Assembly (NCBI RefSeq): GCF_001426645.1
Contig: NZ_LMEX01000003.1
Span: forward strand, 221,449 to 285,448
Reading direction: 5' to 3'
Origin: Rhodanobacter sp. Root480
GTDB taxonomy: Bacteria > Pseudomonadota > Gammaproteobacteria > Xanthomonadales > Rhodanobacteraceae
DNA length: 64,000 bases
Under the pieces are notes generated by a model. It worked only from the letters and a program-made list of their open reading frames with translations. It made no database searches and was not told the origin of the DNA. The first letter of the stretch is position 1. Each line of letters starts with the position of its first letter. Below are positions 18,426 through 27,513 of this stretch, piece by piece. Made by a program: the position numbers and the translations under genes.

Positions 18426-19577
18426 TCAGAACTTCACCACCTCGACCCAGTTCGCATCCTGGCCGACGGGATAACGGCCGTTGAGTTTCAGCGCGCCGCT
18501 GGTGGGGTCGATGTCGAACACGGAGATGTGATCCGACTTCTCGCCCGAGCAGATCAGGTATTTGCCGTCGGGCGTGATGGCGAAGCCGCGCGGCTGCTTC
18601 TCGGTGGGGTAGGTGCCGACCAGGGTCAGCGCGCCGCTGGCCTTGTCGACCTTGAGCGCGCTCAGCACGCTGCTGGTGCGTTCGGAGGTGTAGAGGAACC
18701 TGCCGTCCGGCGTGACGTGGATATCGGCGGCCCAGATATCGTTGCTGGTGTCCGCGTGCGGCCGCTGCGCCGGCGTGGGGTTGCGCACGAAGCGCGGCGC
18801 GCCGGGTACCAGGGTGGTGTCGGCCGGCATCGCGCTGGTGACGGCCTGCTGGGTGAGCCGGCCGGTGGCGGGATCGAGCGCGTAGGTGATCACCTTGTCT
18901 TGCAGTTCGTCGAGCACGTAGACGTAGCGGTCGTCAGGTGAAAAGGCGATATGGCGTGCGCCCAGCCCGGTCGGCAACTGCAATGCGGGCGGATCATTCG
19001 CGGTGACCTTGCCGGTGTTCGCATCGAAGCGGTACTGGAACACCTTGGCACCGCCGAGGGTCTGCGCGAACAGGTAGCGGTTGCTGTTGTCGATGTGCAC
19101 CGAGTGGGTGTTGCGGTCGGTCTTCAGCGTCTGCGTGGGTTGGTCGGCCAGCTTGCCCGCGTGGATCGGCGTCACCGTCACCACGTCGTCGTCGTAGGAT
19201 GAGGCGAACAGGTAGTTGCCGGTCCGGTCCAGCGAGATATAGGCCATCGGATGCCACACCGGCGATTGCGAAACCTTGTCCAGGCCCCCGGTGGCGGGAT
19301 CGATGGTGAAGGTCTGCACCGCGTGGGTGGGCTTGTCCACGCTGGCGTACAGGTAGCGATGGTCGGGACTGACTGCCATCGGCATCACGTTGCCGCCCGC
19401 GGTCACGGTGGCGCCGGGGGTGAGCTTGCCGGTCTGCTCGGCCAGCTGGTACGTCGAGATGGTGCCGTCGGTGGCGTTGGAGACGTACACGTAGGTGGTG
19501 GCATGCAGCGTCGGCAAACCGAAGGCCAGCAGCAAGGCCGAGCCGCGCAGCAAGGTCGTGCGGATGATGGGTGTCAT
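18426..19577 (-). CDS. Secreted lactonase-family beta-propeller protein
   Basis: 383-residue protein with a signal peptide (MTPIIRTTLLRG... to about residue 26) and a seven-bladed propeller built of repeats such as YVYVSNATDGTISTYQ and HVTPDGRFLYTSER. The family is the 6-phosphogluconolactonase (Pgl/YbhE) type. Cytoplasmic members hydrolyse 6-phosphogluconolactone; an exported copy cannot easily meet that substrate, so its role is uncertain. It is the last gene of the minus-strand run from 24268, about 145 bases beyond the amidase stop. The ATG at 19577 has GGAGAGGA before it. Confidence 0.8.
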   Translation of the reverse strand: MTPIIRTTLLRGSALLLAFGLPTLHATTYVYVSNATDGTISTYQLAEQTGKLTPGATVTAGGNVMPMAVSPDHRYLYASVDKPTHAVQTFTIDPATGGLDKVSQSPVWHPMAYISLDRTGNYLFASSYDDDVVTVTPIHAGKLADQPTQTLKTDRNTHSVHIDNSNRYLFAQTLGGAKVFQYRFDANTGKVTANDPPALQLPTGLGARHIAFSPDDRYVYVLDELQDKVITYALDPATGRLTQQAVTSAMPADTTLVPGAPRFVRNPTPAQRPHADTSNDIWAADIHVTPDGRFLYTSERTSSVLSALKVDKASGALTLVGTYPTEKQPRGFAITPDGKYLICSGEKSDHISVFDIDPTSGALKLNGRYPVGQDANWVEVVKF

Positions 19578-19722
19578 GGCGTCCTCTCCAGGTAGGGTGA
19601 CTCGTCGTGTCGAACCAGCATGCGAGGGTAGCGCACGCGGTCCGCGCAGGTGTGCCTGCGCAACGCAATCGCCACAGGGTTGTGGATTCCCACGCCGATC
19701 CGGCTCGACGCCGTGGTGGGAG

Positions 19723-20493
19723 TCAGTGCGCGTCGTCGCCGCGTTCGATCGTCTGCACCAGGCTGTAGAGGACGCGCAGATCGGTCGCATCCAGCGTCTC
19801 GCCCTCGATGCCGCGATAGTGGTGGTGGAACGCGCGTACCGCGGCGGCGCGATCGTCCAGCGGGTAACCCACCAGCGCCAGCGCCATCCAGGGGTCGAAG
19901 CCGGCCGGCGGGTCGATCAGCGGCGCCCGCGGCCACAGCCCGTAACCGGCGGCGGCCAGTTGCTGCCAGGGAAACAGTGAGCCGGGATCGACCTTGCGGG
20001 TGGGCGCGAAATCCTCGTGCCCCACGATCTGCGTGGGCGGGATGTGCAGCCGTGTGGTGAGGTCGGCGAGCAGCCGCAGCAGGCCGGCGATCTGCGGCTG
20101 GGCGAACGGGGTGGCGCCATCGTTGTCCAGCTCGATGCCGATCGAGGCGGAGTTGATGTCGGTGATCGTGCCCCAGCGTCCCGGTCCGCCGTGCCAGGCG
20201 CGCAGCTGGTCGGACACCAACTGGTAGATGTGCCCGTCGGCGCCGATCAGGTAATGCGCGCTCACCGGACCGCCGCTGTTGGCGGTGCGCAACGTGTGCA
20301 GGCTCTGTTGCACCGAATCCTGGTCGGTGTAATGCAGCACGATCAGCACCGGCCGGCGGATGTCGTGGTTGGGCGAGGGCACCCAGGTGGCCAGCGGGTT
20401 GCGCGGCGGCGCATGGGCGCAGGCGGCCAGCAGCGCGATCAGGAGCAGCAGCGTGGCGCTACGCCAGCGTCGGGAATCGAAGGGCCTGGGCAT
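19723..20493 (-). CDS. N-acetylmuramoyl-L-alanine amidase, AmiD-like lipoprotein
   Basis: Zinc amidase (Amidase_2 / PGRP fold) that cuts between N-acetylmuramic acid and L-alanine of murein or anhydro-muropeptides. The 256-residue precursor has a lipobox LLAAC with Cys25, so it is predicted to be lipid-anchored in the envelope. Zinc ligands are visible in VLHYTD and in GHEDFAPTRKVDPG; AHYLIG and the C-terminal helical peptidoglycan-binding-like tail match E. coli AmiD. It lies 64 bases downstream of the VanX-like gene on the same strand. Release of free murein peptides fits the neighbouring dipeptidases. Confidence 0.87.
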   Translation of the reverse strand: MPRPFDSRRWRSATLLLLIALLAACAHAPPRNPLATWVPSPNHDIRRPVLIVLHYTDQDSVQQSLHTLRTANSGGPVSAHYLIGADGHIYQLVSDQLRAWHGGPGRWGTITDINSASIGIELDNDGATPFAQPQIAGLLRLLADLTTRLHIPPTQIVGHEDFAPTRKVDPGSLFPWQQLAAAGYGLWPRAPLIDPPAGFDPWMALALVGYPLDDRAAAVRAFHHHYRGIEGETLDATDLRVLYSLVQTIERGDDAH

Positions 20494-20557
20494 CGATGCA
20501 TCATCCCGTCGACGGCGCGGAAAGCGCGTGAATCGGCATGGCGATCTCATGCGGCGC

Positions 20558-21250
20558 TCATTGCACCGGTACGTCGTAGAGCGTGTGCGGCGTCGGCTCA
20601 GGTTGCAGCGTGTAATGCCACCATTCCAGCGGGTAGTTCCTGAAGCCTTCGCGTGCCATCGTATCGAGCAGCAGTTGACGGTTGGCGCGTTGTTTGGCGG
20701 TAACGTTGGCAGCGTCGGTATGCGCACGCGTGCCGAAGAAATCGAAATCCGTACCCATGTCCAGCGCCGCGCAAGCGTCGTCGGCGGTGCAACGCTGCAG
20801 CGTGAGATCGACGGTAGCACCACGGCTGTGCCCGGACACCGGCGCGATGTAATCGCCCAGCAGCTGCGATTTGTGCAGGTCGGGATAATGCTGCGGCTTG
20901 GTACGCAGGTCGTCCAGGCCGTGCGCCCAGCGCACGAAATGCGCCACGGCGCGGGCGGGGCGGTAGCAATCCCAGATCTTCAGACGCAGATGTCGGGAGC
21001 GCAGCTCATGCTCGACGCGTGCCAGCGCATCGGCCACCGGTTGCAGCAGCAGGCATTTGGGTGCGAGATAGCCGTCTATACGTGTACCCACGAAATTGTC
21101 GCGGCCGGCGTACTTGATGTCCTCGGCGATGTCGGGCACCCGCGTGCGGATATCGACCAGGCCGGCTTCGGCGGCGGTGCGGGCGGATGAGCGCGTGACT
21201 TGCGCGGCTGCATGGGCGCTCCCTATCAGCAGGCACGCCAACAGCGCCAT
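20558..21250 (-). CDS. VanX/DdpX-like D-alanyl-D-alanine dipeptidase, exported
   Basis: Zinc-dependent D-Ala-D-Ala dipeptidase (peptidase M15D) of 230 residues. The zinc and catalytic motifs are SGHSRGATVDLTL and EWWHYTL; WDCYRPARA also matches the family. A signal peptide (MALLACLLIGSAHAAAQ) sends it to the periplasm, as in DdpX-like enzymes of non-resistant Gram-negatives that use D-Ala-D-Ala as nutrient. The ATG at 21250 is preceded by GGGGAAGGAAGG, which is part of a REP palindrome, so the repeat supplies the ribosome site. No vanH/vanA partners are present, so glycopeptide resistance is unlikely. Confidence 0.87.
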   Translation of the reverse strand: MALLACLLIGSAHAAAQVTRSSARTAAEAGLVDIRTRVPDIAEDIKYAGRDNFVGTRIDGYLAPKCLLLQPVADALARVEHELRSRHLRLKIWDCYRPARAVAHFVRWAHGLDDLRTKPQHYPDLHKSQLLGDYIAPVSGHSRGATVDLTLQRCTADDACAALDMGTDFDFFGTRAHTDAANVTAKQRANRQLLLDTMAREGFRNYPLEWWHYTLQPEPTPHTLYDVPVQ

Positions 21251-21254
21251 CGCC

Positions 21255-21392
21255 TTCCTTCCCCCGCTTGCGGGGGAAGGTGCCAAAGGCGGATGGGGGC
21301 GCTTTTGTCGAAAGCCTCGAAGGTCAGAGGTTGCATGCTCCGGTTGGCCCCCATCCGCCCTCCGGGCACCTTCCCCCGCAAGCGGGGGAAGG
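21255..21392. repeat. BIME: two REP palindromes in inverted orientation
   Basis: CTTCCCCCGCTTGCGGGGG at the left and CTTCCCCCGCAAGCGGGGG at the right, each followed inward by GGTGCC...GGCGGATGGGGG and its complement, giving one long inverted repeat of about 45-base arms. It fills the space between the VanX-like and serine-hydrolase genes. Confidence 0.85.
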
Positions 21393-21405
21393 AAAAAGAA
21401 GTAGC

Positions 21406-22986
21406 TCATGGGCAATCTCCCACGCGTTCGAAGCGCAGGTCTTCATAGTCCGAACTGAAGTCGCCCTGCGGGTCGAGCTTGGCCATGCGCATCATGGTTG
21501 GCCCATCACCGGGGGTACGGAAGTCCATCCACGCATCGGGATCGACGCCATCATCGTCCCAGTGCACGAAATAGCGGGTACCCAGCCGCATCACCGTGCC
21601 GGCCAGACGCGGCGATTTCTTCGCGGTGAAACGCACCTGGCCGCCGCGTGGACACACGGCGGCCTCGCCCAGCCAGGGATCGCGATAGATGCCGGTGAAC
21701 GCCGCCAGTTCGGCCGGTCCGACGGGTTGGCGCGCCGAGGTGTCCGGCGCCGAAGCCGACGCCGGGCGTTGTTTCACCTGCTCGTCCAGCGCGTCCGCGT
21801 ACCACGCCACGCCGCGGCGTTCTTGCGGTGCGGTGAAGTGTTTCATCAGCACTTCGCCCAGCACCGTGCGCGCGTCCTCCGCCTCGCCATTGATCATGAA
21901 CACGAAACCGCTCTGCCGGTCGGGCAGCAGCGCCAGCATCGAATACATGCCGCCGAGCGTACCGGTATGCCACACGGCCCATGCGCCATCGATGTCGGCC
22001 ATGCGCCAGCCGTAGCCGTAGGCCATCACATGCGTGTTGTCCCACTGGCGACGCTGGGTGGATACGGGGATCAGCATGTGCGGCGCCTGCAGCGTGGTGC
22101 GCTGCGGCCACGACAGCCACTGCAATTGCGCCGGCGTGGGCACCAGCCAGTTGCGCGCCCAAACCAGCATGTCGGTGAGATCGCAGCGGATGCCGCCGGC
22201 CGGCGCCGAGGTGATCGCGGGAATGGTGGCGCCGTCCTCGTGCATGGGCACGTTGCGGCCGTCGTGGCGGTAATGCGGTTGCGCCACGTTGCCCACGCCG
22301 TCGCGATTCCAGCTGCCGACCTGGCAGCGGTCCAGCCCCAGCGGTTCGAACACCTCGCGCCGCATCAACGTCTCGTACGGCGCGCCGCCGGCCGCGGCGG
22401 CCACTTCGCCGGCCACCACGTAGAGCAGGTTGTCGTACTGGTATTGCGAGCGAAAGCTGTAACCCGGCTCGATATAGCGCAGCGCGTGGATGATGTCGGC
22501 GCGGGTGAATGTGTTCGGTTCCGGCCACAGCATCAGGTCGCCGCCGCCCTCGGGCAGGCCGCTGGAATGGGTGAGCAGGTCGGCCACGCGCATATTGGCG
22601 GTGACCCAGGCGTCGTGCATGCGGAACTGCGGCAGGTACCTCGTCACCGGATCGTCCCAGCGCAGCTTGCCCTGATCCACCAGCCGGCCCAGCAGGGCGG
22701 TGGTCATCGCCTTGCTGTTGGAGGCGATCTTGAACAGCGTTTGCGGGGTGATCTTTTCGCCCGACCCGGCCACGGTTTCGCCCGCGGTGCGGGTGTAGAC
22801 GACCTTGCCGTTTTCGATCACGCCGACGGCAATGCCGGGCAGGCGGTAGCGGGCGATCGCCGCATCGACGATGGGGTCGTAGGTGGCACGGGAACGCGCA
22901 GAGGAAACTTCGGCGTGTACCGGCACCAGCGCCGCGGCCAGCCCAAGAAGCGCGGCGGCGAGGAAGGCGCGGGAATATCGAAGCAT
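21406..22986 (-). CDS. Secreted class-C beta-lactamase-fold serine hydrolase
   Basis: Peptidase S12 family (DD-peptidase, D-aminopeptidase or esterase), 526 residues. A signal peptide covers about residues 1-25. The catalytic SxxK is S-N-S-K (Ser89, Lys92), the second motif is YDN in QYQYDNLLY, and the third is HTG in place of KTG. A C-terminal domain of about 130 residues follows. An ATG three codons upstream (22995) inside a palindromic repeat is an equally possible start. Its place between the VanX-like and M19 dipeptidase genes favours a D-amino-acid peptide substrate; antibiotic hydrolysis is not suggested by the context. Confidence 0.85.
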   Translation of the reverse strand: MLRYSRAFLAAALLGLAAALVPVHAEVSSARSRATYDPIVDAAIARYRLPGIAVGVIENGKVVYTRTAGETVAGSGEKITPQTLFKIASNSKAMTTALLGRLVDQGKLRWDDPVTRYLPQFRMHDAWVTANMRVADLLTHSSGLPEGGGDLMLWPEPNTFTRADIIHALRYIEPGYSFRSQYQYDNLLYVVAGEVAAAAGGAPYETLMRREVFEPLGLDRCQVGSWNRDGVGNVAQPHYRHDGRNVPMHEDGATIPAITSAPAGGIRCDLTDMLVWARNWLVPTPAQLQWLSWPQRTTLQAPHMLIPVSTQRRQWDNTHVMAYGYGWRMADIDGAWAVWHTGTLGGMYSMLALLPDRQSGFVFMINGEAEDARTVLGEVLMKHFTAPQERRGVAWYADALDEQVKQRPASASAPDTSARQPVGPAELAAFTGIYRDPWLGEAAVCPRGGQVRFTAKKSPRLAGTVMRLGTRYFVHWDDDGVDPDAWMDFRTPGDGPTMMRMAKLDPQGDFSSDYEDLRFERVGDCP

Positions 22987-22987
22987 T

Positions 22988-23019
22988 CCCGTCATCCCAG
23001 CTTTCGCTGGGATGACGGG
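22988..23019. repeat. Perfect 13-bp-arm palindromic repeat
   Basis: CCCGTCATCCCAG and CTGGGATGACGGG separated by CTTTCG, at the 5' end of the serine hydrolase gene. It is like the widespread GTCATCCC...GGGATGAC intergenic repeats and is unrelated to the other REP families of this window. Confidence 0.8.
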
Positions 23020-23065
23020 CGGGGGGCTTTCCGGGCGAGTGGTGGTTTGGCCCGCGGCCAGACCT

Positions 23066-24268
23066 TCAATGCTTTGCTGCATCGCGCTCCACCTCGCCCC
23101 ATACGCGCAACAGGTTGCCGCCCCACAGCTTGGCGATGTCGGCGTCGCTGAAACCGTGCCGGCGCATCGCGGTGGTGAGGTTGCGGGTTTCGCTGGCGTC
23201 GGCCCAGCCGGTGATGCCGCCACCGCCGTCGAAGTCCGACGCGATGCCGACATGGTCGATGCCAGCGACCTGCACCATGTGCCGGATCTGCTCCAGGTAC
23301 TCGTCCAGCGTGGGCAGCGGATGCTGCTGCTGGATCTGCGCCATGCCGACGGCCATCGCGGGCAGGTAGTCGTGTTTGTCGCTGTCGTACTTCGTGTCGC
23401 CGGCGGCTTTCGCCACGGCCTTCTGCAGTTTTTCCTCGGCGGCTTCGCGGGCCGGGTCGTGCTTCAGGAACTCCTTGTACGCCACCGCCTGGATCACGCC
23501 GCCCTTGGCGGCGATCGCGCGCAGCAGGTCGTCGGGCAGGTTGCGCGGGTGATCGAGCACGGCGCGCGCGCCGGAGTGCGAGGCGATGATCGGCGCCGTC
23601 GACACCTTCAAGGCGTCGCGCACGCAGGCGTCGGAAGCGTGCGATACGTCCACCATCATGCCCAGCTGGTTGGCCCGCTTCACCACGGCGCGGCCGAAGT
23701 CGCTCATGCCGGTATCGGCGGCGTCGTTCATCGCCGGCTCGCCGTGTCTGGTATCGGGCTGCGAACTGGTGCACAGGTCGTTGTCGCCGACATGCACCAG
23801 GCCTACCGAGCGCGCGCCGCGATCGAACGCGGCGTCCAGGCGATGGATGTCGTGGCCGAGCGAGTAGGCGTTTTCGATCGCGATGGTCGCCGAGAGCAGG
23901 CCGGCGTGATGGTTGTCCATCAACTGCTCGGGTGTGGTGGCCAGGCGGATGCGGTCGGGATACATCATCAGCATGCGGCCGATGCCGTCGTATTTCTGGC
24001 TGGCCTGTTTCACCGCCTGAGCGTAGCCGGCGGCGTCGAGCTTGTGTTGGGGCACCCAGACCACGAAGAACGCCGCGTCCAATCCGCCGCGCTCCATCTT
24101 GCCCAGGTCAACCAGCAGCGGCGTGGGCTTGCCCACGTCGAAGCGCGGCTCGCCCATGTAGTCGAACGGGATGTCGACGTGGCTGTCGATGGTGATCGGC
24201 GGGTCCTGCGCCTGGGCGGCGCCCGCAGCCAGTGCGGCGAGGATGGCGAGGCTTGCGATCGTCTTCAT
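23066..24268 (-). CDS. Secreted M19 (renal/membrane-type) dipeptidase
   Basis: Zinc dipeptidase of 400 residues with a signal peptide (MKTIASLAILAALAAGAAQA). The metal-binding HxD reads SHVD near residue 29; VDVSHAS and ASHSGARAVLDHPRN carry the other family ligands, and HVGIASDFDGG is the C-terminal signature. M19 enzymes cleave L-L and L-D dipeptides and tolerate a C-terminal D-residue, which suits the final cleavage of murein dipeptides. It is separated from the upstream TonB receptor by a strong terminator, so it probably has its own promoter in 24269-24350. Confidence 0.9.
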   Translation of the reverse strand: MKTIASLAILAALAAGAAQAQDPPITIDSHVDIPFDYMGEPRFDVGKPTPLLVDLGKMERGGLDAAFFVVWVPQHKLDAAGYAQAVKQASQKYDGIGRMLMMYPDRIRLATTPEQLMDNHHAGLLSATIAIENAYSLGHDIHRLDAAFDRGARSVGLVHVGDNDLCTSSQPDTRHGEPAMNDAADTGMSDFGRAVVKRANQLGMMVDVSHASDACVRDALKVSTAPIIASHSGARAVLDHPRNLPDDLLRAIAAKGGVIQAVAYKEFLKHDPAREAAEEKLQKAVAKAAGDTKYDSDKHDYLPAMAVGMAQIQQQHPLPTLDEYLEQIRHMVQVAGIDHVGIASDFDGGGGITGWADASETRNLTTAMRRHGFSDADIAKLWGGNLLRVWGEVERDAAKH

Positions 24269-24353
24269 GCGGTTTCCCGGTCACGGGCCGGCTTCGACCA
24301 TAGCCCCGATGGTGTTTGCAGTGTGTGTGGCCCTGGCATGGCCGCACCCTGAA

Positions 24354-24392
24354 AGAAAAAATGGCGACCCGCTGCAGCGCAGGCGGGTCGCC
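24354..24392 (-). terminator. Rho-independent terminator of the TonB-receptor transcript
   Basis: Read on the minus strand, a perfect 10-bp stem GGCGACCCGC / GCGGGTCGCC with a 10-base loop is followed by ATTTTTTC. It lies 15 bases past the receptor stop. Confidence 0.85.
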
Positions 24393-24406
24393 AAGGGGGA
24401 GATGCG

Positions 24407-27400
24407 TCAGAAATCCAGGCTCACCGTGAGCTGGGCGAAGCGCGGCGACTGGAAGCGGATACCTTCGCCGAAGGTGTCGCTGGTGCTGTCGGAAATGGAC
24501 GTCTGCAGGTCCTGGTTCACGCCCAGCGTGCGCTGCGAGTTGAGCAGGTTGTACACCGCGAACTTGGCCTTGATGCGGCCGTCGGTGCCGATCGGCTTCT
24601 GCCAGCTGATGCTTGCGCCCAAGTCGTAGTTCCATGGCGTGCGGCCGTACTTGCCGCGCGGCGAGCGTTCGTACACGCGCTGCTCGGACGGATACGGCAC
24701 CGGGTCGCCATCGGCGTCCACCTCGCCCGGGATGAAGCCGCAGTTCTGCACGCAGATGTAATAGCTGTGGTACGAGGTGGCGTCGTACGGATTGCCGCTG
24801 CCGAAGCCGGTGACCGGCGTGCCGGAGAGGATCTGCAGATCCGCGCCGAGTTGCCACTGCGGCGTGATGGCATAGGTGCCGCGCAGCTTGATCTGGTGGC
24901 GGCGGTCGTTGGGCAGGTAGCCATCGCCGCCGAAGTTGACCCACGGGTCGTCGAAGTTCTCGGTGCGGCCGGTGTCGTCGAAGTTGGTGTCCGAGTTGAC
25001 CGGGCCTTCCGCATTGCCGCGGCTCCACGATAGCGTGTACGACGCGTTGAACGCCCACTTGTCGTCCCACGCGCGGTCGATCTGGAATTCCATCGCGGTG
25101 TAGGTGCGCTTGGGCTTCACCCAGCCGCGCTCGCCCAGGTAGTTGCCGTCGCTGTCGTACATCGCCCAGCCGTGCTTGGCGGTGTCGATGTCCACGTAGC
25201 CGTCGGGCGTGCCGTCGCAGTTGGTGTCGCCCCAGATGGAGACCTTGGAGCCGGGGTTGGCCATCACCCACTGCGTGCTCGGGTCGCCATCACTGTCGAG
25301 CAGCGGGCCGCAGGGCGTCTGCGTGATGCCCATGTCGTCGATGGCGTTGTGCAGGCGGCGGTAGGTGCCGCTGACGCCCCACGACCATTTGTCGTTGAGC
25401 ATCTGCTGGAAGCCCAGGATCAACTCGTCCTGGTAGACCTGGTCCATGTCGTGGTCGACCTCCGAGCGCAGGTCGCCCACGCTGCCGTCGCCCTGCGACA
25501 CATCCACGCCGCCCAGTTGCGGGCCCAGGATCGGCATCGCGTAGGGCGAGCCGTTGCGGTCGCGCGTTTCCCAGCCGTCGAACGCGTAGTAGGTGCGCTC
25601 GTCCAGCAGGCCGCCGGCCTGCTTGATGTTGATCACGTTGGCCACCGGCAGGTAATAGCGACCCAGGTTGCCGAACAGCTTGGTGGTGCCGTCGCCGTGC
25701 ATGTCCCACGAAAAGCCCAGCCGTGGCGCGATCATGTTTTCCATCTTGATGTAGCTGTCGCCATCGCCGGTCTTGTTGTCGAAGCCGTCGCGGCGCAGGC
25801 CCAGGTTCAGCAGCACGTTGGGCGTGACCTGCCAGTTGTCCTCGATGTAATAGGCGGAGTTGGTGGTTTCGAACGTGCCGGAGATTTCGTAGCGCCGGGC
25901 GCGCACGTAGCCGGTGTAGCCGGCCGGCACCACGCCGCCGCTGGGGTTGGGGATCGAGGAGCCGGGCGCGGCCTGGTAGACGTTGTAGTAGATCGCGCCG
26001 GGGCCGGGGTAGTAGCGGTCGTAATCGGAGGTGTTCTTCTCGCTGTCGTAGCCGAAGCGCAGCAGGTGATCGCCCAGCGTCCATTCGAAGTCGGCGCGCG
26101 CCTGTTTGCGCACGTCATTGCGTTGGCTCACCGCGCTGTTGGTGGTGCAACCGAGGCCGATGCCCGGCAGCGGGATGTCGCCATCGGTGGCCACGCGGTT
26201 GCACTCCAGGTCGCTGAGGCCACGGTTGAACGATTCGCGGTTGTTGCGGCCGTACATCAGCTTCATCGACAAGTCGTTGGTGAGGTAGCTGGTCCAGGTG
26301 AGGGCCCAGTTCTTGCCGCCGGTGTCGGTATAGATCTCGTTGGTCTTGCTGCCGATCGTGTCGGTGGCGTAGTCGTAGTCGTAGACGTCGCCGATGTTCT
26401 TGTCCTTGTCGGAGAACGCCATGGCGCTCAGCAGGTTGCTGTCGTTGACGTGCCAGTCGATGGTGGCGCCCCAGAAGCCGGTGTCCGAGCCGTTGCTGGT
26501 GAGCACGGTGCCGTCGTCGTTGGTGTTGCGCGGGGTGGCACCGCGCGCCTCGTACATCGCGAAGAAGAACAGCTTGTCCTTGACGATCGGGCCGGACACG
26601 TAGCCGTTGAGCTTGACCAGCGAGTCGCGGTCCTTGCCGGCGGTGATGTAGCGGGTGCCGTCCGCGCGGTAGTGGTCGTCGGCGCGCGAGTGCCAGTTGC
26701 CCGGCTCCAGCGTCATCTCGGTGCCGAAGTGGAAGTCGTTGGTACCCGAGCGCGTCACCGCGTTGATCACGCCGCCGGTGGTGCGGCCGAACTCCACCGA
26801 GTAGCCGCCGGTCTTGACCTGGAACTCCTGGTAGAACGCGAACGGCGCCGAGGAGAAGCCGTTGCGGTTGTAGAAGTCGGTGACATTGAGGCCGTTGACG
26901 TAGAACGAGTTCTCCGCCACCGACGAGCCGCCGAAGGAGATGCCGCCGAAACCCGCCACGCCCCGATTCACGCCCGGCGCCAGGATCGCCACCGAGGTGA
27001 TGTTCTGGTCCACCGGGATGCGGCTCAACTGCTCGCGGGTGACATTGGTGGCTGATTCGGTGGAACTCACGTCCACGCCGGGCAGGATGGTGCCGCTGAC
27101 GCTGATCGCTTCCAGCGCCGTCGCGTTGTCCGCGGCGCCCACGTTGACGGTGGTGGCATTGCCCAGGCTGACGGTGACATTCACCGGGTGCCCCACCGGT
27201 GCGCCGTCCTTGCTGCTCTCCAGCGTATAGGTGCCCACCGGCAGGAACGGGAAGCGGTAGTTGCCCTTGGCGTCGGCGGTGACCGAGCGGGTGAAGCCGG
27301 TGGCGGTGTTGTTCACCGTGATCACGGCACCGGCGGCGGTATGGCCCACCACGGAACCGTCGTTGCTGCCGGCAAAGGCGGCCGGCACGGCCAGCGACGC

Positions 27401-27463
27401 CAGGCCAAGGCCCAGCGCCATGCACAGCACGGTCCTGCGTAGCTTGCGGTTGTTGCTGTTCAT
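24407..27463 (-). CDS. Oar-like TonB-dependent outer-membrane receptor
   Basis: 1018-residue outer-membrane transporter. A signal peptide (about residues 1-31) is followed by a carboxypeptidase-regulatory-like (CarboxypepD_reg) domain at about 33-110, a plug domain (GVDVSSTESATN... to about 280) and a 22-strand-type beta barrel ending in LTVSLDF with the terminal Phe typical of outer-membrane proteins. This is the Oar subgroup, which in Xanthomonadales imports varied large or rare nutrients. The gene follows the transglutaminase-like gene by 50 bases and is probably co-transcribed with it. The substrate is unknown; peptides or muropeptides are suggested by the surrounding hydrolases and epimerase. 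Confidence 0.9.
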   Translation of the reverse strand: MNSNNRKLRRTVLCMALGLGLASLAVPAAFAGSNDGSVVGHTAAGAVITVNNTATGFTRSVTADAKGNYRFPFLPVGTYTLESSKDGAPVGHPVNVTVSLGNATTVNVGAADNATALEAISVSGTILPGVDVSSTESATNVTREQLSRIPVDQNITSVAILAPGVNRGVAGFGGISFGGSSVAENSFYVNGLNVTDFYNRNGFSSAPFAFYQEFQVKTGGYSVEFGRTTGGVINAVTRSGTNDFHFGTEMTLEPGNWHSRADDHYRADGTRYITAGKDRDSLVKLNGYVSGPIVKDKLFFFAMYEARGATPRNTNDDGTVLTSNGSDTGFWGATIDWHVNDSNLLSAMAFSDKDKNIGDVYDYDYATDTIGSKTNEIYTDTGGKNWALTWTSYLTNDLSMKLMYGRNNRESFNRGLSDLECNRVATDGDIPLPGIGLGCTTNSAVSQRNDVRKQARADFEWTLGDHLLRFGYDSEKNTSDYDRYYPGPGAIYYNVYQAAPGSSIPNPSGGVVPAGYTGYVRARRYEISGTFETTNSAYYIEDNWQVTPNVLLNLGLRRDGFDNKTGDGDSYIKMENMIAPRLGFSWDMHGDGTTKLFGNLGRYYLPVANVINIKQAGGLLDERTYYAFDGWETRDRNGSPYAMPILGPQLGGVDVSQGDGSVGDLRSEVDHDMDQVYQDELILGFQQMLNDKWSWGVSGTYRRLHNAIDDMGITQTPCGPLLDSDGDPSTQWVMANPGSKVSIWGDTNCDGTPDGYVDIDTAKHGWAMYDSDGNYLGERGWVKPKRTYTAMEFQIDRAWDDKWAFNASYTLSWSRGNAEGPVNSDTNFDDTGRTENFDDPWVNFGGDGYLPNDRRHQIKLRGTYAITPQWQLGADLQILSGTPVTGFGSGNPYDATSYHSYYICVQNCGFIPGEVDADGDPVPYPSEQRVYERSPRGKYGRTPWNYDLGASISWQKPIGTDGRIKAKFAVYNLLNSQRTLGVNQDLQTSISDSTSDTFGEGIRFQSPRFAQLTVSLDF

Positions 27464-27513
27464 ACCCCTTCTCCCCATCGACGCCGTCGATGCCTCTTTA
27501 TGAAAGCTGCTGG

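Noticed and set aside
17857-18484. Two overlapping ~200-codon frames across the tandem REP cluster
   Set aside because: Their sequence repeats itself with the 276-bp unit and consists of repeat translation; no ribosome site, no family, and the palindromes explain the openness.
18426-19577. Lactonase-family protein as the missing sugar lactonase of the pentose pathway
   Set aside because: It is 24 kb away, exported, and of the 6-phosphogluconolactonase-like propeller type, so a link to the cytoplasmic pentose route is not supported.
20558-22986. Antibiotic resistance functions (VanX-like and beta-lactamase-fold proteins)
   Set aside because: No vanHA partners, the S12 protein has HTG and an extra C-terminal domain, and the neighbours are murein-peptide hydrolases; nutrient use is the simpler reading.
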